Source: Chloroflexi bacterium GWB2_54_36
Lineage (GTDB): Bacteria; Chloroflexota; Anaerolineae; Anaerolineales; Anaerolineaceae
Direction of reading: 5' to 3'
Assembly (NCBI GenBank): GCA_001796355.1
Contig: MGMG01000003.1
Location: 1 to 46,162 of the forward strand
DNA length: 46,162 bases
Below the pieces are notes generated by a model. The model saw only the letters and a program-made list of their open reading frames with translations. It was not told the DNA's origin and searched no databases. Position numbers and translations under genes: made by a program. This document shows, piece by piece, positions 7,450 through 15,837 of the stretch (the first letter of the stretch is position 1; each line of letters starts with the position of its first letter).

Positions 7450-8265
7450 ATGACCGAAACCGTTCAAGCACGCTGGCTGCACGATCAGGTGTTTCTGCTC
7501 CATGACCGGGCGGGCTACCCGATCCTCATGACTCAGCCGGGCGGCGTCCTGGGCGCTGATTTATTGCCGCTAAGCGTAATCGGCTGCGCGTTGTGGGATA
7601 TCGTTGCTATCCTGCAAAAGCAGCGCCAGCAGGTGAGCGCTGTGCAGGCGACTGCCGAGAGCTTGCGTGACGATGAACCTCCCTGGCAGTTTCGCAAGAT
7701 GCATATCCATTACACCTTTTCAGGGTCTAATCTCGATTCGGACCAGATACGGCGGGCAGTGACCCTGAGTGAGAACAAATACTGCTCCACCTTTGCCACC
7801 CTTCGCGCTGCGGTTGACCTGACCAGTGATTTTGAAATCACAACCGCGCCAGGCCATCCGGCTGGGACGGTTGCAGGCGCGATCAGCACAACGGACAACG
7901 ATGCCCATGACCCTGTTCTTGGAACCGTCATTCGTTTCAATGACGCTTTGAATGCCCGCCAATTGGATGCGATGATGGCGCTGCTGACCGAAGATACAGT
8001 GTTCGAAAACACCTTTCCCCCGCCGGACGGCAGCCGGTACGAGGGAAAAGCCGCAGTCCGCGGCTTCTGGGAAGATTTTTTCCGAGCATCACTCGCATCC
8101 CGTTTTGAGATCGAGGAAATCACTGCACTCGGTGAACAGTGTGTCATGCGCTGGGTGTACCACTGGGCCGGCCTGGATGAGTCGGCCGGGCATATCCGCG
8201 GCGCGGATATTTATCGCATCACCAACGGACTCATAGCTGAAAAGCTTTCGTACGTAAAAGGATAA
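7450..8265 (+). CDS. OsmC-like domain fused to an NTF2/SnoaL-like domain
   Basis: The 271-residue product appears to be a two-domain fusion. Residues about 5-130 resemble the OsmC/Ohr family: a small-residue-rich helix with the first conserved Cys in SVIGCALWDIVAIL, and the second Cys in SENKYCSTFATLR. OsmC proteins use this pair to reduce organic hydroperoxides. Residues about 148-270 fit an NTF2-like/SnoaL fold: RFNDALNARQLDAMMALLTEDTVFE, then GKAAVRGFWEDFF and a C-terminal RITNGLIAEKLSYV. An AGGAGG site lies 5 bases before the ATG. The link between the domains is acidic and probably flexible. The function of the fusion is unknown. Confidence 0.8.
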   Translation: MTETVQARWLHDQVFLLHDRAGYPILMTQPGGVLGADLLPLSVIGCALWDIVAILQKQRQQVSAVQATAESLRDDEPPWQFRKMHIHYTFSGSNLDSDQIRRAVTLSENKYCSTFATLRAAVDLTSDFEITTAPGHPAGTVAGAISTTDNDAHDPVLGTVIRFNDALNARQLDAMMALLTEDTVFENTFPPPDGSRYEGKAAVRGFWEDFFRASLASRFEIEEITALGEQCVMRWVYHWAGLDESAGHIRGADIYRITNGLIAEKLSYVKG

Positions 8266-8275
8266 CCGTCAGACG

Positions 8276-8365
8276 TCAGCGGTCGTCCTCCAGATCATTC
8301 AGCAACCGCAAGCTGGCATCATCGGATGGGTTGGGTTGGTAGGTAGTACCAGGGGACAATTTCAT
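8276..8365 (-). CDS. possible 29-residue small protein
   Basis: An ATG at 8365 on the minus strand is preceded at 5 bases by GGAGGTGA, one of the strongest ribosome-binding sites in the window. It opens 29 codons ending in TGA. The peptide begins MKLSPGTTYQPNP and has a C-terminal acidic, possibly helical half (SLRLLNDLEDDR). No membrane segment or signal peptide is seen. It sits in the gap between two plus-strand genes and nothing else explains the gap. Recognition rests only on the start site and clean frame. Confidence 0.35.
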   Translation of the reverse strand: MKLSPGTTYQPNPSDDASLRLLNDLEDDR

Positions 8366-8428
8366 CCTTCACCTCCAGCGTGTTAACCTCCGCAAACCAC
8401 CGGTTCAGCCGTGGTACAATCCCGCTCG

Positions 8429-8998
8429 ATGCCGCACCAAATCAATCCACGCCTGCTGCAAAAAGAGTCCATGCGCCGCTGCCGGCTGGAAGAATGCCGC
8501 GCAGCCTGCTGCCTCCATGGGGTCTGGATCGATTCGGCCGAGTGGCAGGACATTCGCAACCACGCCGCATTAATCATACCGCACATGCCGTCAGGTTGGA
8601 ACGACCCTGAGCTGTGGCTGGATGATCGCACGGACACCGACCCGTTCGCGCGCAGCGGGCAGGTGGTGCATTCGCGCGTGCTGCCCGACGTCACCCATTA
8701 TGGCAAGTCGGCCTGTGTTTTCCTGCGCGAGGACCATAAGTGCGCCCTGCAGGTCGCCGGGGATGCTAACAGCTTTCATCCCTGGCGGTTCAAACCGTTT
8801 TATTGCGTGCTGCACCCGCTCGACCTGGATGAGCAGGGGCGAATCACGCTGGACGAGACTGAATTGCTGCTGGACGAACCCGGCTCCTGTTTGCGTCCGG
8901 CCGAAGAAATTACCCCGTTGCTGGAAATTTTCGGGCCTGAACTACGTTATTTCCTGGGGGATGCTGGCTATGGCGATTTGCTCAAAGGCCCGGGGTAA
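8429..8998 (+). CDS. cysteine-cluster protein (YkgJ/DUF3109-like)
   Basis: The 189-residue product carries many cysteines in the pattern of the YkgJ-type zinc or iron-sulfur cluster family. These are CRLEECRAACC near the N-terminus, CVFLREDHKC in the middle and PFYCVLHPLD, followed by CLRPAEE. Families of this type bind a metal cluster, but their reaction is not established. The ATG at 8429 is chosen over the GTG at 8411. A TACAAT hexamer lies only 9 bases before that ATG, so the mRNA may be almost leaderless. Cytoplasmic; no membrane segment. Confidence 0.72.
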   Translation: MPHQINPRLLQKESMRRCRLEECRAACCLHGVWIDSAEWQDIRNHAALIIPHMPSGWNDPELWLDDRTDTDPFARSGQVVHSRVLPDVTHYGKSACVFLREDHKCALQVAGDANSFHPWRFKPFYCVLHPLDLDEQGRITLDETELLLDEPGSCLRPAEEITPLLEIFGPELRYFLGDAGYGDLLKGPG

Positions 8999-9072
8999 AC
9001 CGCCTAACGTTTTGCCATATTTTTTCAGACGCAGGGAAAACTTTGCCCGGTGGGTTAGCCCTTAAACCCCAC

Positions 9073-9633
9073 CTAAGCCAGCAGATGCGTGAGTAATACT
9101 TTGATGCCAATGGCGAATAAGATCAACCCGCCTAAAATTTCCATGCGCTTGCCGAAAGTTGCAGTCAAACGGGCGCCCGTAAACAAGCCAGCTCCCGACA
9201 ACAATAATGCGACTATGCCAATCATACCAATCGAAAGCAACACCGGCACCTTGATGAACGCGATGCTCAAACCAACAGCAAACGCGTCGATACTGGTTGC
9301 GACAGATAGGATAACCAGTATTTTCCCGGTGGAAGGGTCTTGTTCGAAGGCTTTGCCGTTTTCGTCGAAGCCCGACCGGATGAGATTAATGGCTACATAG
9401 CCTAGCAGGACGAATGCAATCCAGTGGTCAAACCCCTCGACATATTGAACAATCGTGGAACCCATTAACCAACCCAGGGCAGTCATGCCGGATTGGAAAA
9501 TCCCAAAATGTCCCGCCAGCCGAATTTTTCCGCGCAGATTGGAGATCTGGCCGGCAGTTCCAATGCAGAGTGAGACGGCGAATGCATCCATTGCCAGCCC
9601 GACCGATATGAGTGTGATGGTCAGAAATTCCAC
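9073..9633 (-). CDS. mntP: manganese efflux pump MntP
   Basis: MntP (YebN family) exports Mn2+. The 186-residue product has six membrane segments and the family's two symmetric acidic motifs: SVGLAMDAFAVSL near residue 10 and VATSIDAFAVGLS near residue 115. The GTG start at 9633 is preceded by AAGGAAGG. A longer frame from a TTG at 9669 would begin inside the terminator hairpin and is rejected. A manganese riboswitch leader lies upstream, which strongly supports the substrate. Confidence 0.95.
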   Translation of the reverse strand: MEFLTITLISVGLAMDAFAVSLCIGTAGQISNLRGKIRLAGHFGIFQSGMTALGWLMGSTIVQYVEGFDHWIAFVLLGYVAINLIRSGFDENGKAFEQDPSTGKILVILSVATSIDAFAVGLSIAFIKVPVLLSIGMIGIVALLLSGAGLFTGARLTATFGKRMEILGGLILFAIGIKVLLTHLLA

Positions 9634-9650
9634 ATCGCCTTCCTTCGTAC

Positions 9651-9683
9651 AAATAAAACCACCATGCAATTTTGCATGATGGT
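9651..9683 (-). terminator. regulated terminator of the mntP leader
   Basis: On the minus strand ACCATCATGCAA (9683-9672) pairs with TTGCATGGTGGT (9669-9658), with one G-T wobble, followed by TTTTATTT. The first arm shares its ACCATC bases with the 3' side of riboswitch helix P1, so the two structures exclude each other. Confidence 0.8.
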
Positions 9684-9775
9684 CTCGCGCGAAAAAACCT
9701 TGAACAGCCGGGACTTCGTCCGGTGTGTCGACTGTTCACCCCGATACAATCGGGCGGCTACTCCCCACCAAAGGT
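9678..9775 (-). promoter_or_regulatory. yybP-ykoY manganese riboswitch of mntP
   Basis: The minus strand carries the signature GGGGAGTAGC (9766-9757) just after the 5' P1 strand (GGT) and closes with GCGCGAGACC (about 9690-9681). Both are hallmarks of the yybP-ykoY Mn2+ riboswitch. The inner stem GAACAG-CTGTTC and a CCGG-containing hairpin lie between. Mn2+ binding should stabilise P1, deny ACCATC to the terminator and switch mntP on. The assignment combines the motif with the known link between this riboswitch class and mntP. Confidence 0.88.
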
Positions 9776-9781
9776 ATGATC

Positions 9782-9812
9782 AGTATATGCGATTGACCTG
9801 CGCGGGTCAATC
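9782..9812 (-). promoter_or_regulatory. mntP promoter with perfect inverted repeat
   Basis: TTGACC (9810-9805) and TATACT (9787-9782) on the minus strand have a 17-base spacer. GATTGACC-N6-GGTCAATC (9791-9812), a perfect inverted repeat, covers the -35 hexamer and most of the spacer. It looks like a repressor site, for example for a metal regulator. Transcription would begin right at the 5' end of the riboswitch. Confidence 0.65.
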
Positions 9813-9902
9813 CGAATTTCATCAGCGGGGAGCGGTGACATTAATCACTGCCGGGTGTCTTACACTTAAAAAGTGCGCCCACGCAGCTTCGAAAGCCACA
9901 AT

Positions 9903-9937
9903 AAAACTCCAGCCCGTTACCTGAAGCTGGAGTTTTT
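9903..9937 (-). terminator. terminator after the prp-icd operon
   Basis: AAAACTCCAGC (9903-9913) and GCTGGAGTTTT (9926-9936) form a perfect 11-pair stem with a 12-base loop, starting 21 bases beyond the icd stop codon. T-rich sequence follows on both strands. It isolates mntP from the upstream operon. Confidence 0.85.
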
Positions 9938-9957
9938 TCTAGAATTAATTCACGGCA

Positions 9958-11400
9958 TCACTCGCCAGCATCCACCGAATAGCCGCGCTCGCCGTCGAAG
10001 GCGTACAAATTCTCCGTTTTTACCACCTCGAACCCCGCTGCCTGGATGCGGCTAAGCAGTTCGATAACCTGCGGATTGCCAACGCCCTCTCCGGTTGCAA
10101 AATAGCGCGCGCACCAGAAATCCGTGAGGAATGTCTCCGGGAAGCCGCCTGGATAAACCTGCACGCCGCGGTTGGTGACCATGTGCAGCTTCAAGCCGCC
10201 GCCCCCCACCGCCTGCATGGCCTGTCCAATTTTGCGCGGGTCGCGCCCGTCGACGTCCCAATCCAGGTAAACATCCACTCCACTGAAGGTTTTTTTCACT
10301 GGCGCTGCGGGAGACAGGGTAATCTTCATGCTGCCGGCTTTGAAAGATACCGGTTCGAGTTGCTGCGGAAGCTGCCCCAGGCGCGCGATGATGGCGTCGG
10401 CAAAACCCAACGTGCCAACCTTTTGCACGCTGACTCCTTCGCGATAAATGTCGCGGGTGTGGTAACCGTCTTCCAGGGTGCGCAGCCAGGCGTTGTGAAT
10501 TTTCTCGCCGTAATCAGCCAGTCCGAGGTGTACCAGCATCATGACCGCTGCCTGCAAGAACCCGGAGGGATTGGAAGCATCCTTCCCGGTCCATTTGGGC
10601 GCTGATCCGTGAATCGCCTCGAACATGGCACTGGTGCGGCCGACGTTGGCCGAGCCGCCCAGCCCAACCGACCCCGAAACCTGGGCAGCAACATCCGAAA
10701 TGATATCGCCGTACAGGTTAGGCGTCACTATCACGTCCAGGGTGTCCGGCTTGGCCGCCACGCGCGCCGCACCGATATCGATGATCATGTGATCGGCGGT
10801 AATATCGGGGTATTCTTTGGCTACTGCCTGAAAAGTTCGTTCGAACAGCCCGTCGGTGATCTTCATGATGTTGTTTTTGCTCATGCAGGTAACAGCTTTG
10901 CGGCCGTAAGCCCGGGCGTATTCGAAAGCATAGCGGATAATGCTTTCGGAGCCCGGCTGGCTGATCAGTTTGAGTGCCACGGTCATCTCGCGAGTCTGCT
11001 GATACTCGATCCCGCCGTACAAGTCTTCCTCGTTCTCGCGTACGATCACCATATCCAGTTTGGGGAAATTGGAGGGTACGTAAGGGGTGTACGCCTTGAC
11101 CGGGCGTACATTGGCGAATAACCCGAGCGCTTTTCGCAGGGTGACATTGATGCTCTTATAGCCACCGCCCAGGGGGGTGGTGATTGGTGCCTTGAGCATC
11201 ACCTTGTTACGCCGGATGACGTCCCAGGCGTCTGTCGGAATGCCGGTGGTAATGCCTTTGAGGTAAACCTGTTCCCCCACCTCGACGACATCGTAGTCCA
11301 GCGGGACATTCGCGCCCTCGAAAACATGCAATACCGCCCGCAGTAATTCAGGTCCAATGCCGTCACCGGCAGCTACTGTGATTCGTTGTTTATCCATCAT
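9958..11400 (-). CDS. icd: isocitrate dehydrogenase, long Thermus-type
   Basis: The 480-residue product belongs to the isocitrate/isopropylmalate dehydrogenase family, which oxidatively decarboxylates the hydroxy-acid substrate. GDGIGPEL (residues 13-20), SINVTLRKALGLFANVRPV (about 84-102), ENEEDLYGGIEYQQT, the metal-binding VTPNLYGDIISD and the GSAP cofactor loop are all present. The roughly 130-residue C-terminal extension, ending GERGYSVDAGE, is typical of Thermus-type icd. It is the last gene of the prp operon (39 bases after the OsmC gene). It could supply normal TCA flux or handle methylisocitrate-related chemistry; the sequence cannot decide. Confidence 0.9.
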   Translation of the reverse strand: MMDKQRITVAAGDGIGPELLRAVLHVFEGANVPLDYDVVEVGEQVYLKGITTGIPTDAWDVIRRNKVMLKAPITTPLGGGYKSINVTLRKALGLFANVRPVKAYTPYVPSNFPKLDMVIVRENEEDLYGGIEYQQTREMTVALKLISQPGSESIIRYAFEYARAYGRKAVTCMSKNNIMKITDGLFERTFQAVAKEYPDITADHMIIDIGAARVAAKPDTLDVIVTPNLYGDIISDVAAQVSGSVGLGGSANVGRTSAMFEAIHGSAPKWTGKDASNPSGFLQAAVMMLVHLGLADYGEKIHNAWLRTLEDGYHTRDIYREGVSVQKVGTLGFADAIIARLGQLPQQLEPVSFKAGSMKITLSPAAPVKKTFSGVDVYLDWDVDGRDPRKIGQAMQAVGGGGLKLHMVTNRGVQVYPGGFPETFLTDFWCARYFATGEGVGNPQVIELLSRIQAAGFEVVKTENLYAFDGERGYSVDAGE

Positions 11401-11439
11401 ACCCTCGCCTTTAGATTTTTATGAATAATAGTTTATTCC

Positions 11440-11979
11440 TTAACCGGCTGATTTGTTCTTAATCACGGCTTCGATTTCCACAGCTACCGGCTGACGCAAC
11501 GACTGAGCGGTGTGGCAGCCGCGTTCGGCGTGTTCCAGCAGGCGTTGCACTTGCTCCTCGGGTGACGGGCTGTCGACGGTCACCCGGTAAATAACCTTCT
11601 GGAAGGCCGCGCCGGGTCCGCCAATATCGAATTTGTCGCCGGAGTCAAAAGTAGCCCGCAAATCCACGTCAACGTCCCGCAGAACTACCTGGTAAAGGTG
11701 TGCAAACTGCACCATTTGGGAGAGCAGTCAAAAGGCAGCTCCCGCCAGGAAGTACTCGAGCGGGCTGGCCGCCGCATCCTCGCCGCCCCTGGCAACCGGT
11801 TCGTCGCAGGCAAAGTGATACTTTCCGATGCGTCCTTCCAGATAAGCGTTTTTAACCAGTTTGGCGGTGGCGCGCAGCGTAACCGTCGAACTGCCGGGGT
11901 TTGCCAGGTAGCGTTCCTTGCCATCCTCGTAGGCCTTGGCCATCCTTTCCAGATCGACTCGTCCATCAATTTCCGTCAC
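11440..11979 (-). CDS. OsmC-family peroxiredoxin-like selenoprotein (TGA read as selenocysteine 84)
   Basis: Reading through one TGA (11730-11728) gives a continuous 179-residue OsmC-family protein. The start GTG at 11979 has AAGGAG 7 bases before it. The TGA falls in PLEYFLAGAAF-U-LLSQMVQFAHLY, exactly where OsmC/Ohr proteins carry the peroxidatic cysteine at the head of the central helix. The second conserved cysteine is intact in LEHAERGCHTAQSLR. No frame shift is needed and both sides show normal family sequence. A SECIS-like hairpin follows. OsmC-like selenoproteins are known in bacteria. The predicted role is hydroperoxide reduction in the cytoplasm. The alternative is a nonsense mutation. 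It lies within the prp operon. Confidence 0.82.
11694..11717 (-). promoter_or_regulatory. SECIS-like hairpin after the in-frame TGA
   Basis: In the mRNA, AAA/UUU, GGUG/CACC-type and CA/UG pairs build a stem with a two-base bulge and a GUU loop (11707-11705). The loop starts 20 bases after the TGA, the same spacing as in the E. coli fdhF SECIS. The upper part, GGUGCA-GUU-UGCAC, resembles the fdhF apical stem. Pairing was done by eye. Confidence 0.65.
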
Positions 11980-12007
11980 TATCTCTCTCCTTCGGGCTGT
12001 TTTGGTG

Positions 12008-13450
12008 CTAAACGACGAAAAGGTCGACAAATTCAGGGACATACATAGCTTCCAATTGTACCTGATCGCCGCAAGCTTCCATGATCTTTTCTGCCTGCGT
12101 GACAGAAAAACGCCGGGCCAGGTTAGTCTTGAACTTTTGGATAAGCAACGGAATGCCCTCTTCCCGGCGGCGGCGGTGCCCAAGTGGATATTCGACAACC
12201 ACATTTTCGGAGTGGGTACCGTCGCGGTAAAACACCTGCACGGCATTGGCGATCGAGCGTTTGTCCGGGTCCAGATAATCCCGGCTGTACTGCGGGTTTT
12301 CAACCAGCACCATCTTCTCGCGCAGCGCATCGATACGCGGGTCGCTGGCGGCTGCATCCTCATAATATTCTGCCGTCAGTTCGCCAAAGATCAGCCCGAC
12401 GGCCGTCATATATTGGATGCAATGGTCGCGGTCGGCCGGGTTGTAAAGCGGCCCGACTTTGTCGATGATGCGGATGGCTGATTCGTGGCTGGTGATGACA
12501 ATTTTTTCGATTTCATCCAGGCGGGAATGCACTCCAGTGTAAAGTTGGAGCGCTGCCTCCACGGCAGTTTGCGCGTGGAACTCAGCCGGGAAGGAAATCT
12601 TGAAGAGCACATTTTCCATTACATACGAGCCGTAGGGCTGCTCCAGTTGGAATGGTTTTCCCTTGAAAAGCACATCATAAAAACCCCAGGTGGGGGCAGT
12701 CAATGCCGAGGGGTAACCCATTTCATCACTCAGCGCCAGCAGCGCAAGGCGGACCGCCCGCGAAGTGGCATCGCCAGCCGCCCACGATTTGCGTGATCCG
12801 GTATTAGGCGCGTGGCGGTAGGTACGCAGTGATTGGCCGTCGATCCAGGCGTTGGTAAGCGCGTTGATCAACTGTTCTCGCGTTCCGCCCAGCAAGGCAG
12901 TAATCACCGCAGTGCTGGCAACCTTTACCAGCAAGACATGATCCAGGCCGACGCGGTTGAAGCTGTTTTTCAAAGCCAGCACACCCTGAATCTCGTGGGC
13001 TTTGATCATGGCGGTCAGCACGTCGCGCATGGTGAGCGGCGGCTTGCCTACGGCGATCCGCGTGCGGGAATGCCAGTCGGCAGCCGCCAGGATACCGCCA
13101 AGATTATCGGAGGGATGTCCCCATTCTGCCGCCAGCCAGGTGTCATTGAAATCCAGCCAGCGGATCATCGCCCCAATGTTGAAGGCAGCCGTCACCGGGT
13201 CGAGCACATAGGAAGTGCCGGGCACCCGCGCTCCATTGGGGACGATCGTCCCCGGCACAACTGGGCCCAGCAGCCTGGTGCATGCCGGATAGGACAGCGC
13301 TTCCAATCCGCAACCCAGCGTGTCCATCAAGCACAATCGGGCGGTGCTGTAAGCCTCGCGGCTGTCAATTACGCTGGTGCTGGCATAATCCGCAATATCG
13401 ACCAGCACCTGGTCGGGCTGCGGTCGGATGTTCGAGATGCGCCCTGACAT
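12008..13450 (-). CDS. prpD: 2-methylcitrate dehydratase (MmgE/PrpD family)
   Basis: PrpD removes water from 2-methylcitrate in the methylcitrate cycle of propionate breakdown. The 480-residue product has the family length. It carries signature stretches near residues 25-55 ([19 protein letters not shown]) and 75-115 ([16 protein letters not shown], then [19 protein letters not shown]), followed by the long helical and C-terminal domains. It lies 8 bases after prpC and 28 bases before the selenoprotein OsmC gene. The start has only a weak ribosome-binding site, so coupling to prpC translation is likely. Confidence 0.95.
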   Translation of the reverse strand: MSGRISNIRPQPDQVLVDIADYASTSVIDSREAYSTARLCLMDTLGCGLEALSYPACTRLLGPVVPGTIVPNGARVPGTSYVLDPVTAAFNIGAMIRWLDFNDTWLAAEWGHPSDNLGGILAAADWHSRTRIAVGKPPLTMRDVLTAMIKAHEIQGVLALKNSFNRVGLDHVLLVKVASTAVITALLGGTREQLINALTNAWIDGQSLRTYRHAPNTGSRKSWAAGDATSRAVRLALLALSDEMGYPSALTAPTWGFYDVLFKGKPFQLEQPYGSYVMENVLFKISFPAEFHAQTAVEAALQLYTGVHSRLDEIEKIVITSHESAIRIIDKVGPLYNPADRDHCIQYMTAVGLIFGELTAEYYEDAAASDPRIDALREKMVLVENPQYSRDYLDPDKRSIANAVQVFYRDGTHSENVVVEYPLGHRRRREEGIPLLIQKFKTNLARRFSVTQAEKIMEACGDQVQLEAMYVPEFVDLFVV

Positions 13451-13458
13451 ATGAATGT

Positions 13459-14616
13459 TTAACCGCGTTTTCCAAGTGGGGTGAATTCAAGCGGGTCAGG
13501 TCCAATGTAGTTGGCTGCCGGGCGGATGATCTTGCCGTCCTGCCGCTGTTCGATAATATGCGCCGACCAGCCGGAGGTACGCGCCATGACGAATAGCGGG
13601 GTGAACATAAAGGTCGGGATGCCCAGCATGTGGTACGCGACCGCGCTGTACCAATCCAGGTTGGGGAACATGCGCTTCTCGTCCCACATAACATCTTCGA
13701 TCTGTTCGGCGATGTCGCACAGTGTCTCGTCACCAAAATCCTTGCACAGCGAGCAGGACAGCCCCTTGAGGATTTTAGCGCGCGGGTCAGAGATGGTATA
13801 TACCGGGTGGCCAAACCCAAGGATGATGCCGTGTTCGGCCAGGATTTTATGAACATCGGCGGCCGCTTCAGCGGCTGTGCCGTATCGCTCGATCACTTCC
13901 ATGGCGCCTTCATTGGCTCCGCCGTGCTTGAAGCCCTTCAGCGCGCCAATGGCCCCCGTAATCGCCGAGTAGATGTCCGTCCCGGTGCCGGTGATCACCC
14001 GACTGGTGAAGGTAGATGCGTTGAATTCATGTTCTGCATATAGGATGAAGGTGATGTCCAGCGCCCTTTCATGCAGTTCTGTCGGCTTGCGCCCATGCAG
14101 CAGGTGCAGGAAATGTCCGGCTATCGATTCATCGTCGGTTTCGACGTCGATGCGCCGGCCGTGATGCGCGAAGTGATACCAGTACAACAGCATCGAGGGG
14201 AAAACCGCCAGCAGGCGGTCGGCGATATGCCGCGCCCCCTCTTCATGGCGGTCCTCGCGCTCTGGCAGCACTGACCCAAGGATTGAGCAACCGGTGCGCA
14301 GCACATCCATCGGATGGGCAGCCGCCGGAATGGATTCGAGCACTGCTTTAACCGGCGCCGGCAGTCCGCGCAGGTTTTTCAACTTGCGGCGGTAGCGATC
14401 CAACTCGCTTTTGACCGGCAATTCTCCATGCACCAGCAGGTAGGCAACCTCCTCAAAGGTGGCAAATTCGGCCAGGTCGTTGATATCATAGCCGCGATAG
14501 CGCAAGTCATGCCCCAGCGTTCCCACAGAACATATCGCGGTGTTCCCGGCCACAACCCCCGAAAGCTGAACGGACTTCTTTACATTTTTCTTCTCTTCCA
14601 TAACCTGTTCGCTCAT
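13459..14616 (-). CDS. prpC: 2-methylcitrate synthase / citrate synthase
   Basis: The enzyme condenses propionyl-CoA with oxaloacetate. The 385-residue product has the citrate-synthase fold signatures: LVHGELP near residue 60, [20 protein letters not shown] near 195 with the first catalytic histidine region, [12 protein letters not shown], and [14 protein letters not shown] near 270. The last aspartate-containing region follows. The start ATG overlaps the prpB stop codon by four bases (14613-14616). Operon position next to prpB and prpD favours methylcitrate synthase over a purely TCA enzyme. Confidence 0.93.
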   Translation of the reverse strand: MSEQVMEEKKNVKKSVQLSGVVAGNTAICSVGTLGHDLRYRGYDINDLAEFATFEEVAYLLVHGELPVKSELDRYRRKLKNLRGLPAPVKAVLESIPAAAHPMDVLRTGCSILGSVLPEREDRHEEGARHIADRLLAVFPSMLLYWYHFAHHGRRIDVETDDESIAGHFLHLLHGRKPTELHERALDITFILYAEHEFNASTFTSRVITGTGTDIYSAITGAIGALKGFKHGGANEGAMEVIERYGTAAEAAADVHKILAEHGIILGFGHPVYTISDPRAKILKGLSCSLCKDFGDETLCDIAEQIEDVMWDEKRMFPNLDWYSAVAYHMLGIPTFMFTPLFVMARTSGWSAHIIEQRQDGKIIRPAANYIGPDPLEFTPLGKRG

Positions 14617-15503
14617 TTTGATTTCTCCCTTGAAAATAATTCATCCAGCTTTTGTTCGAACGCAAAATAATCGAGAACTTCGTACAGGTCTGTGCGGGTT
14701 TGCATGAGATCGATTACCCCCTGCTGGGTTCCGGTAGTCCGGATGGTTTGATATACCTTCAGCGCAGCAGCGCTCATGGCGCGGAAGGCTGAAAGCGGGT
14801 AAAGAACAAGACTGACATCCGCGCCAGCCAGTTCTTCCAGCGTAAAAAGCGGCGTTTGGCCAAACTCAGTGATGTTCGCCAGAATGGGAACACCGGCGGC
14901 CTGTGAAAACTGGCGGTACATCGCCAGATCCGTGACCGCCTCGGCAAAAATGATGTCGGCGCCAGCCTCGACGTAGGCCTTGGCCCGCTCCAGGGCGGGC
15001 TGTAATCCCTCGACGGCCAGAGAATCAGTCCGGGCAATAATGACAAAATCCGGATCGCTGCGGGCATCGACTGTGGCTTTAAGCCGGTCGCACATCTCGT
15101 CGGATGCAACCAGTTCTTTGCCGGGGCGGTGACCACAGCGTTTGGCCTGCACTTGATCTTCGATGTGCAATGCCCCGACGCCCTCACGGATGAGTGATTT
15201 GACCGTGCGGGCAATATTAAACGCACTGCCAAAGCCGGTATCCACATCGACCAGCAATGGCAGTTCGGTTGCGGCGGTTATGCGGCGTACATCCACCAGC
15301 ACGTCTTCCAGGGTGGTTATGCCAAGATCTGGCACCCCCAGGCTGGCGGCTGCCACGCCGCCTCCGGAAAGGTACACAGCCCGAAATCCGCTCTTTTCAG
15401 CCAACCGGGCCGCATAGGCATTAATGACCCCCACCACCTGAAGTGGCTTTTCTTCGACCAGGGATGCCCGGAAACGCCCTCCGGGTGATTGTTGAGCTTC
15501 CAT
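14613..15503 (-). CDS. prpB: 2-methylisocitrate lyase
   Basis: PrpB splits 2-methylisocitrate into pyruvate and succinate. The 296-residue product has the isocitrate-lyase/PEP-mutase barrel: [17 protein letters not shown] near residues 43-59, VDVDTGFGS near 85-93 with the metal-binding aspartates, and the catalytic loop QAKRCGH near residue 122, where C is the general acid. GAGGTG lies 3 bases before the ATG. It is the first gene of the operon, which is read from the promoter at 15625-15597. Confidence 0.95.
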   Translation of the reverse strand: MEAQQSPGGRFRASLVEEKPLQVVGVINAYAARLAEKSGFRAVYLSGGGVAAASLGVPDLGITTLEDVLVDVRRITAATELPLLVDVDTGFGSAFNIARTVKSLIREGVGALHIEDQVQAKRCGHRPGKELVASDEMCDRLKATVDARSDPDFVIIARTDSLAVEGLQPALERAKAYVEAGADIIFAEAVTDLAMYRQFSQAAGVPILANITEFGQTPLFTLEELAGADVSLVLYPLSAFRAMSAAALKVYQTIRTTGTQQGVIDLMQTRTDLYEVLDYFAFEQKLDELFSREKSK

Positions 15504-15596
15504 TACACCTCGTGGAGGAAACTAAGTGGCGATTGAGAAGCCGGCTTGAATGAAGTGTCGATGTTTAAAGCCGGATTATCCCTTGTGTTTACCAAA

Positions 15597-15625
15597 ATGA
15601 TACCAATCGAATTAGACAAAGTCAA
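15597..15625 (-). promoter_or_regulatory. prp operon promoter
   Basis: TTGACT (15625-15620) and TATCAT (15602-15597) on the minus strand are 17 bases apart. The leader then contains an inverted repeat, CCGGCTT (15541-15547) with AAGCCGG (15568-15574), which may be an operator or a leader hairpin. The rest of the 15504-15837 gap is AT-rich, and a TATAAT (15765-15770) may serve serC on the other strand. Confidence 0.65.
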
Positions 15626-15837
15626 ACAAAATTACCATATTAGTTGAAAATTCATCATTTTGTATTATGACACTCACCCGCTGCCCTGCCTCGACGTCAA
15701 GCATCTGACAAACGAATAGCGAAACTGTGAACTCTCTCACTATGCCTATTCCCTCAACACTCTCTATAATAGAGATTGGGCATATATCGGCCTGCTTTTT
15801 TGTTGCCAATCCCATATTTCCGACAAGGAAGGAATGC

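Noticed and set aside
9633-9669. TTG start for mntP inside the leader
   Set aside because: The codon is part of the terminator hairpin. The GTG at 9633 has a good ribosome-binding site and gives the family's N-terminus.
10183-11121. Long plus-strand frames opposite icd
   Set aside because: Shadows caused by codon bias of icd. No ribosome-binding sites and no recognisable domain.
11440-11715. Reading the C-terminal OsmC part as an independent 91-residue gene starting at an internal ATG
   Set aside because: The start lies inside the conserved central helix, has no ribosome-binding site, and would leave the first half without its active site.
11685-11969. Separate minus-strand reading frame overlapping the OsmC gene
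   Set aside because: It is out of frame with the OsmC halves, is rich in Arg and Pro without family sequence, and is explained as a shadow. The OsmC halves join in one frame across the TGA, so no frameshift is needed.
12833-13447. 204-codon plus-strand frame opposite prpD
   Set aside because: Antisense shadow of a well-recognised gene.
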